Below are positions 57,680 to 64,000 of a stretch of DNA of 64,000 bases, piece after piece. The notes beneath the pieces are model-generated. The model was not told the origin of the DNA. It made no database searches and worked only from the letters and a program-made list of their open reading frames with translations. The stretch's first letter is position 1. Each line of letters begins with the position of its first letter. Location: NCBI GenBank assembly GCA_964034945.1, contig OZ035961.1:18491243-18555242 (forward strand), read 5' to 3'. The translations under genes and the position numbers were made by a program. The stretch is from Chrysopilus asiliformis (taxonomy: Eukaryota; Arthropoda; Insecta; Diptera; Rhagionidae).

Positions 57680-57981
57680 TTTTGTAAAACATTTTTATGA
57701 ATATAGAGTGGATCATATTATGTAAGGTATATTTATTCTGTATTGTAAAAATCCAATCACTCGAATCGCTGTTTCCCCGATTTTTGGTGGAAGCAGTTTT
57801 TTCCGATTTTCTCGAGAACGAATTGTTGAGTCAAAAACTTATATAATAATAACAACCTAAAGTTTTTAAGATATAAAAAACTTTAACCAGGCAACAACGG
57901 GTATGTAATATTCTATAAACGCTTATAACAATATTGATGTCACCCCAACAACAGTTTTCTAAGACGTTACAAAAACATATT

Positions 57982-58538
57982 TATACCCGTATGGTGAAAC
58001 CAAAGGGTATATAACTTTGCCTTACCGTTTGTAACGCCAAGATCCCGTCATCGCACAAAAAAATGAATTACACCAGTGTGTTTAGAATGATAAAAAAAGT
58101 TGAATTTAGCATGTCCGTCCGTCTGTCTGTCTGTCTGTCCGTCCGTCTGTCTGTGGCGCGGATTGCGGGCGCACGGATTGAGCTAGAGACTTGAAAGTTT
58201 GCACAGATCCGTTTTTCGTAAAATGCGAGGCTAAGTTCGTTAATGGGCAGAAATGGACCATTAGGGGGGGGTACCCCCCATACGAACGAAATCGTTTTTT
58301 GTGAATATCTCGAAAACGGTACATCTTATCAAAAAAGTCCAAGAACAAAAGTTATTCAGGATATGATTCTACATAAAACTCCCATACATCAAAATCCGAT
58401 TGGAATAAATTTTAAAAAATCTTATTGGAAAGTTTGACTTCAAAGTGCAATTTTGATACAACTGTTCGCTGTTCACTTAAATCACCATACGGATTTTCAA
58501 TAATTGCCAGATTGGCAATTATAGCTTTTGTTATGTTT
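57982..58538 (+). repeat. DINE-1/mini-me-like repeat, copy 5
   Basis: Complete copy in the orientation of copy 1, GTCY array 58111-58152. Directly abuts copy 6 head-to-tail. Confidence 0.85.
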
Positions 58539-59109
58539 ATACCCGTATGGTGAAACCAAAGGGTATATTAACTTTGCCTTACCGTTTGTAACGCCAAGAT
58601 CTCGTCATCGCACACAAAAATGAATTACACCAGTGTGTTTAGAATGATGAAAAAAGTTGAATTTAGCATGTCCGTCCGTCCGTCTGTCTGTCTGTCTGTC
58701 CGTCTGTCTGTCTGTCCGTCTGTGGCGCGGATTGCGGGCGCACGGATTGAGCTAGAGACTTGAAATTTTGCGCAGATTCGTTTTTCGTAAAATGTGAGGC
58801 TAAGTTCGTTAGTGGGCAAAAATGGACCATTAGGGGGGGTACCCCCCATACGAACGAAAACGTTTTTTGCGAATATCTCAAAAACGGTACATCTTATCAA
58901 AAAAGTGGAAGAACAAAAGTTATTTAGGATATGATTCTACATAAAACTCCCATACATCAAAATCCGATTGGAATAAATTTTAAAAAATCTTATTGGAAAG
59001 TTTGACTTCAAAGGGGAATTTTGGTACAACTGTTCGAATTTTGATACGAATATCACCATACGGGTCTCCAATGATTGCCAGATTGGCAATTATAGCTTTT
59101 GTTATGTTT
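58539..59109 (+). repeat. DINE-1/mini-me-like repeat, copy 6
   Basis: Second unit of the tandem pair, GTCY array 58669-58722. The frames reading MIRCTVFEIFAKNVFV and MRYSQKTFSFVWG on the minus strand are repeat-encoded and also occur in copies 2 and 4. Confidence 0.85.
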
Positions 59110-59952
59110 TTATATTGAAAACGTAAAAGAAACAGTTCTATATTCACAAACTTGACCTTGGGCAAGCTCTATATGCAGTAAAAAAGGTGTTAAAAAACAA
59201 AAAAACATATTGTGGCAGTCATATCATAAATAAATATACTGAGAGAAATCGGGAATATAGCGATTTACCTGATTTTCATTTATACTCCAATATCAAATCT
59301 ATTTTATTTAAATTAAAAGGGAAAGTGGTAAAAACAAATACCAACCCATTCATTTTAAATGCAGGTTATTTATAGAACAAAGGTTTTGTATTTGATATAA
59401 ATGCATCTAAAACTATTTTAATGAAAAGTATTTAAAACAAGAAGCCTATCAGTTTATTTAACTGCCTGGCAGAGAGCACTTTCTTACGTCATGCAGTCAA
59501 AACAAATAACCACGCATTCGTTTTGAATGTATAATGTATATGCTATTATTTCGGAGCTATTAACAATGAGGGTTAGAAAAGAGAACGAGAATCATCATCA
59601 TCGTTGCCGGCACACAAAAATACATTTTCTTTCTTTTCATGTACGCAAAATAATAAATATTGTGACATGGTTTTCCTGACAATTATCACCCTCATTCTGA
59701 TCGAAAAGTATTCTCGCGACTATGAGAATATCAATCTCCGCGTCAAGTGACGCGCCAATGGAGATGTTGATGATATTCATCAAAAGAATTCGTTGAAGTT
59801 TTTGATTTGAAAATCATAAAATTTCAGTAACTTTATGCTTAAATATTTTCATCTTGAAACGAATTTTAATTGCTACCACAAATGACCGTATAAATACATT
59901 CCATCAACATACACTAATAATAAAGAAGAGAGATAACAAACAAGAAGATAGA
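59110..59952. other. Intergenic sequence, no gene recognised
   Basis: AT-rich with a short perfect palindrome cgcgtcaagtgacgcg at 59740-59755. Confidence 0.5.
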
Positions 59953-60138
59953 TTATTGTTGTGGCGTCGCTGCTTTCTCCGACAAAAAATCAATCATTTG
60001 GTTTAAATACTTTTCATTTAAATCAAATTCAAAAACCGTTGGCGCAAATTCAGGGATTTTTTTTATTTGATTCAACTGCTTTTTTATTGAATCTAATGAC
60101 AATTTTCCCTCAGTGTAAAGAATAAATAGCAATACCAT
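59953..60138 (-). CDS. Possible small ORF (61 aa), unrecognised
   Basis: Open frame starting ATG at 60138 directly after an in-frame TAA, ending KAATPQQ and stop. A good acceptor (gtttttgcag) lies 50 bases upstream on the same strand, so it could be the coding part of a second exon. The composition (Lys/Leu/Ile-rich, acidic centre FEFDLNEKYLNQ) looks more protein-like than most ORFs here, but no family is recognised. It lies head-to-head with CAP F. Confidence 0.25.
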   Translation of the reverse strand: MVLLFILYTEGKLSLDSIKKQLNQIKKIPEFAPTVFEFDLNEKYLNQMIDFLSEKAATPQQ

Positions 60139-60235
60139 TTAAACAATAACATCGATCGTCAGCAATATATTCAGCTGCAAAAACAAAATGTGTGCATTAA
60201 CTTCAAAGTATTTGTTATTCTTCAGTATCAAAAAA

Positions 60236-60244
60236 TATAAAAAG
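60236..60244 (+). promoter_or_regulatory. TATA box of CAP gene F
   Basis: TATAAAAAG, 79 bases before the ATG. Confidence 0.7.
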
Positions 60245-60314
60245 AGTCGTTCTTCACCATTGGATTGTAGTCTCCTCAAGAAATTTAGAAGTAGTTGGAC
60301 ATTATTTGTAGAAA

Positions 60315-61268
60315 ATGAAAATACTCTTTATTTGTGCTTTTGTATCCCTAATCGGATTGTGTTACGGAGTATCTAAAGATTATTGTAGTACAACTTTATG
60401 CAGCGGAAAAAATCACATTGCATGCAATCATAATAAGGTGAATTGAAACATCATATATTTTGTGAAAAGTTAATTCTGAAGAATTCTCTTTACATATATT
60501 TAGAAATTCGCTTCAACATGTCCTTCTGACGCAACATTACTGGATATTTCTAAAGACAAAACTTTAATTATCGATTTACATAATCAACTTCGAAATAAAA
60601 TTGCGTCTGGAAAATTAGCCGGCTTTAAACCAGCCGTGCGAATGGCAACAATGGTGAGTAAAATTGCATAAGCATTTACAATTTTGAAAATCTTGACTTT
60701 TTAACTTTGTTTCTTAAATAATTTAGTCTTGGAATACTGAATTAGCATCATTGGCCGAATTAAACGTTAAACAATGTGTGATGAAACATGATAAGTGCAG
60801 AAATACTGATGCCTTTCTTTTTTCTGGACAAAATCTTGCTTCTTACTCATCAACAGGAGTCCCGAATGAGAAAACTGTACTCATAAATGCCATTAACTCA
60901 TGGTACAACGAAAATAAAGATGCTAATATGACATATATTAACAAATTCCAATCTTCGCCGTGAGAATTATCTAAAACCAATATAAATTTCATTTGAAAAT
61001 ATATGGATTTTTCCCTAGGAAAACTATTGGTCATTTTACCGCTATGGTTACTGAGAGGAACATCGAATTAGGATGCGCCCGGGCGAAATATACCAAAAAC
61101 GGTTGGCATAACTATTTGCTTGCATGCAACTATGCTACAACAAACATGTTGAATTTTCCAATTTACAAAGCTGGAAAAGCAGCATCCAAATGTACTACCG
61201 GAAAAAATACAAAATATCCTGCACTTTGTTCAGCTAAAGAGAAATATAATGTAAATAAGTGGTTTTAA
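60315..61268 (+). CDS. CAP F: antigen-5-related secreted CAP protein
   Basis: Exons 60315-60437, 60504-60653, 60727-60959, 61019-61268 (251 aa; phases 0, 0, 2; all introns under 75 bases, the most compact of the six). Signal peptide MKILFICAFVSLIGLCYG, then KDYCSTTLC and HIACNHNK. IDLHNQLRNK helix; both cavity histidines (CVMKHDKC, IGHFTAMV); FSGQNLAS; ACNYATTN; ALCS. As in the other copies, the canonical CAP GEN motif is GQN, so the cavity Glu is replaced. Closest to CAP E. Confidence 0.94.
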
Positions 61269-62804
61269 TAAATTGCTGTAGTTATATTACTAAAAACAGT
61301 ATTTATAACAAATATGTTTCTTGTAGTAATATCCGCTAAAAAAAATCTTTTAAATAAAATTACTTTATATTTTTTGACTCTGTAAAAATATATTTTTAAA
61401 ATTTGAAATTATGATAAAAAGAAGCTATTTCTACTTCGTAAATTTAATCAAGATTTAAATTTAATTCAAATAGCAGAATTCCATTATGCAAATTTTGAGC
61501 ATGTGCCATGATATCAAAATCTCAAAACAGGTGCAAAGCAACCGATATGGCAGGACGTTTTGACTTACTGGACTACCTGTGCAACTACCTGTCAACTGAT
61601 CAATGACCACCAACAAGGAAAAGTGAAAATCCCAAACCTTTCATTGTTCCATCAAACATTACTTCACCTTTCCTAAAATGTAGCGAACTTTTGCAAACTT
61701 TAGGGTAGATGAATTGCAGATAGTCAGAAAAGATATCAATCGATGATTTTTTTTTTGAATAAAAAGGTCAAAAGAATATTAAACAATTCAAATTTGAGAT
61801 TCTCTTGGTTGGAGACGCGGTGATGTTAAGCGAAAGGAGCAAAATCATTTTTGACATTTATTTGACAAGTTGAACGATTAATTTCTCATCTGTTTGCAAA
61901 ATGACAAGTTGATTCCTTTTTTATGGAAATTTCATTTGAGTTGAGTGCCGGAAATAAGACAAGCTGCGAACAGGCAAAAATTGCTAAAATTTCCCCTCTG
62001 TGAAAATAAAACAAATTTTGAAGAAAAAACCATCGTGTAGATACCGAGACGGTATTTTGTATGAATTTGATTTTGATGAATTGGTTGAAACCCGAAACAT
62101 ATTATAATAATGGGCCACACAGATGAAAATGACTTAATTGTGGTCATGATTGTCTGGAATTTTGAAAGAAATACTGAAAAATGGCAATCAACACCGGAGA
62201 AAAGTGTGGCTAATTGTAAGGTACAACAAATATAGCAACGCCTTTTACCTTTATATGGCCCTCTGTACACGGTGAACATCAAATTAGGCTCCTTTTCTTA
62301 AAGACTTCCTTGTGCAATTTATTATTTTTAAACTAATCATTTTATTTATTTGAAGCCACCTACAGTGTCTGTCATTGTTGAAAAATATCTAATTAAAGAA
62401 GTAGAATTGGCAAAAAATAGTTACGGCTATTTGTACATTAATATGTCGTCAAAAATTAAATATTTATATGGCAGATAGGGCTATTCAAGGCCTTTGCAAC
62501 GGTGTGGCCATTATTAACCCTTGTCGTTAAAAACGCGGTCGTAAGTTCTGTTTGTAAATTGCGGCATAATATTTAATTATTTAATTTTGGATATTTTATA
62601 TACTGTAATATTTTAACATCGTACGAGCGAATGATTGACCAAGTTTTCCATTTTGAGAGCGCATAAATCAAACTCATATTATTTAATGAAATAAATAATT
62701 TTATTGTAGGCTGTAACATAAAACATAAATAGAATCTTACAATTACAAAAAAAAATACAATTAAAGATTTCAATTAATACACATTAATAGTTGAAAATTG
62801 TTGA
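61269..62804. other. Intergenic region between CAP F and the right-edge gene
   Basis: No gene. The last part (62560-62804) is probably the 3' UTR of the minus-strand gene, with AATAAA on that strand at 62702-62707. The minus-strand ORF 61932-62282 has no recognised motif. Confidence 0.5.
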
Positions 62805-64000
62805 CTATTTGCTTTGGTGCTGTTGCACTATAACTACGTTAGTACTTTTCGATTTGTTGATTTTTTCTTTTTCGGTTCGTCGAAATAGTGTCCCTAAACT
62901 AATTCCCTGTGAACTTCCCGATTTCGATAAAATCTTACTCTGTCCCTCAGTACCGGTACTGCTGCTTGCAGTCGTACCGGAAATGCTGCTCCGATTGCTC
63001 AACTGCCCAGCAATCTCTTCGGGCATAACATCAATAGACAAACTTTGCCGACACAGAGTGGAGACCGTATTCATCTTTGCTAGATCTTTGCTTCCGCGAC
63101 GCATCTTAACCATTCGAAATTTGGAAGCTATCGACGAGAACCCAAGCTTACTGATTATCTTACTGGATCTGGCAACATCCCTCGGTAGAGATTCGTAGCC
63201 ACTCACATGTCGACTATCTGGAGACGCTATCCCGATTACTCCCACGCTCGCGCTCTTCGCTAAAACACAATCCTCGTGGCTGGATTCACTGCCCATACTA
63301 ACTTGACTCAGGCGATTCCTCCACACTTCATCCTTGGTTATACCTTCCCAATTAAAGGAGCTGCGAAGGATACCTCCGCGGAGGAAATCTTCCTTTGCCT
63401 TTTGAAGTTTCAACGCTCGCTCACTTAGAGGTGTTTTGGGACGTGATGGATCTTCAGACGGCGTCGTTGGGGCGGAAGCGGACGGATGCCAGAAATGATC
63501 CTCATTCCCTCGCCTGTACACGTTCTCTGAATCAAAAGGCTTAGCGTCGTATTTCCTCGTTATCTTTGGCACCGTATTATCCGCTTTGTCCGGGAATATT
63601 GACCACGATTCACCTGCTGAACTCGAAATACTGCGACGGCAAAGATTTTCCGCCTTCCTTAATCCGATTTTCTTAATTGCTCCGGTTTTGGAAAACAGAC
63701 TCGTTGGTTTCTCCTTATTCTTCTTAAAAAGGTGCTCCTTTTTCTGCGAACCATCCTGTGAATCGCTTAAAATGGTGGCTTCTTCGTCTCCACTCTTTTC
63801 CAAATTCTTGCTAATTTCCTTTAAACTATCACAGGCTAGCGGTATCGGACATTCAATATCCGTTCCATTTGCACTTTGTTGGTCGACTGGCGAAGGACTA
63901 ACCCACCAATCATTTGGTAAAGTGTCCACACTACAAGACTTCGTAATCGTGTTATCTTCCACTGCATAAACTTCTTCGGAGATCTCGATCGGAACAAGAC
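62805..64000 (-). CDS. 3' part of a large serine-rich protein gene, truncated by the window edge
   Basis: A single open frame runs from the right edge of the window (no start codon; a GTG at about 63962 is internal) to a stop at 62805, at least 397 residues. Composition is low-complexity, Ser/Lys/Glu-rich and probably disordered. Notable segments: VDTLPNDWWVSPSPVDQQ near the start; a proline-directed stretch SAPTTPSEDPSRPKTPLSER with several SP/TP sites; ALKLQKAKEDFLRGG, probably helical; RNRLSQVSMGSESSHEDC; SGYESLPRD; and ISGTTASSSTGTEGQ. The G+C content is clearly higher than the flanks and the frame shows strong codon structure, so it is real. No signal peptide or membrane segment is seen here. 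It looks like the tail of an intracellular scaffold or signalling protein with many phosphorylation-type sites; I do not recognise the gene. Confidence 0.85.
   Translation of the reverse strand, partial: LVPIEISEEVYAVEDNTITKSCSVDTLPNDWWVSPSPVDQQSANGTDIECPIPLACDSLKEISKNLEKSGDEEATILSDSQDGSQKKEHLFKKNKEKPTSLFSKTGAIKKIGLRKAENLCRRSISSSAGESWSIFPDKADNTVPKITRKYDAKPFDSENVYRRGNEDHFWHPSASAPTTPSEDPSRPKTPLSERALKLQKAKEDFLRGGILRSSFNWEGITKDEVWRNRLSQVSMGSESSHEDCVLAKSASVGVIGIASPDSRHVSGYESLPRDVARSSKIISKLGFSSIASKFRMVKMRRGSKDLAKMNTVSTLCRQSLSIDVMPEEIAGQLSNRSSISGTTASSSTGTEGQSKILSKSGSSQGISLGTLFRRTEKEKINKSKSTNVVIVQQHQSK

Noticed and set aside
1..64000. tRNA, rRNA or CRISPR loci
   Set aside because: I looked for B-box-like ggttcga contexts with cloverleaf potential and for regularly spaced direct repeats. 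The ggttcga hits (for example 6848, 8810, 46802) lack a matching A box and stems, and all regular arrays are simple-sequence repeats.

Overview
This is a 64 kb, AT-rich, intron-bearing nuclear window from an insect, almost certainly a fly (Diptera). The best taxonomic evidence is an intronless atonal ortholog with the dipteran [16 protein letters not shown] block and a C-terminal bHLH. Clustered antigen-5-related CAP genes and many DINE-1/mini-me-like repeats carrying GTCY tetranucleotide arrays agree with this. The species cannot be fixed from the sequence alone.

Layout: (1) 0-9.3 kb holds a MITE and two CAP/antigen-5-related genes (A, B) on the plus strand. (2) 9.3-16.5 kb holds repeats, one doubtful small spliced gene and atonal (minus strand) with a TATA+Inr+DPE core promoter. 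(3) 16.6-21.1 kb holds two plus-strand genes (T1, T2) of a secreted six-cysteine helical family, separated by a PIF/Harbinger relic, a palindromic MITE and a mini-me-like copy. (4) 21.2-23.4 kb is a mobile-element patch: a three-exon MADF-like ORF, a 753-bp hAT remnant with ends and 8-bp duplication, and a cluster of short imperfect palindromes. (5) 23.9-26.1 kb is a six-exon vanin-like (biotinidase/pantetheinase) gene with the nitrilase Glu-Lys-Cys triad. (6) 30.3-34.5 kb holds two more T-family genes, T4 (minus) and T3 (plus). (7) 34.5-46 kb is gene-poor and includes a hugely expanded GTCY array and a pogo-like relic. (8) 46-61.3 kb is a second CAP cluster: C (minus), the interrupted copy D, then E and F (plus). 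(9) The right edge holds the 3' end of a large serine-rich gene on the minus strand that runs out of the window.

All intact CAP genes share one architecture: four coding exons, intron phases 0/0/2, and an exon 2 of exactly 150 bases. Intact CAP and T genes have a TATAAAA box 60-120 bases before the ATG. CAP and T1-T3 products begin with a signal peptide. This fits short, strongly transcribed genes for secreted proteins, for example of gland, gut or haemolymph, but the tissue is inference. Paralogs diverge in informative ways. CAP A has lost both cavity histidines and B one of them. T4 has lost the leader exon and the second intron. D is interrupted inside exon 2 by a MITE whose ends happen to supply GT and AG in a frame-preserving position.

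Mobile elements explain most non-genic sequence. Several have visible terminal repeats and target-site duplications, and some are nested: a mariner inside a mini-me-like copy inside a CAP intron, and a piggyBac-type hairpin inside an older palindrome. A 1.5-kb hAT-type element has landed 44 bases upstream of the CAP E TATA box.
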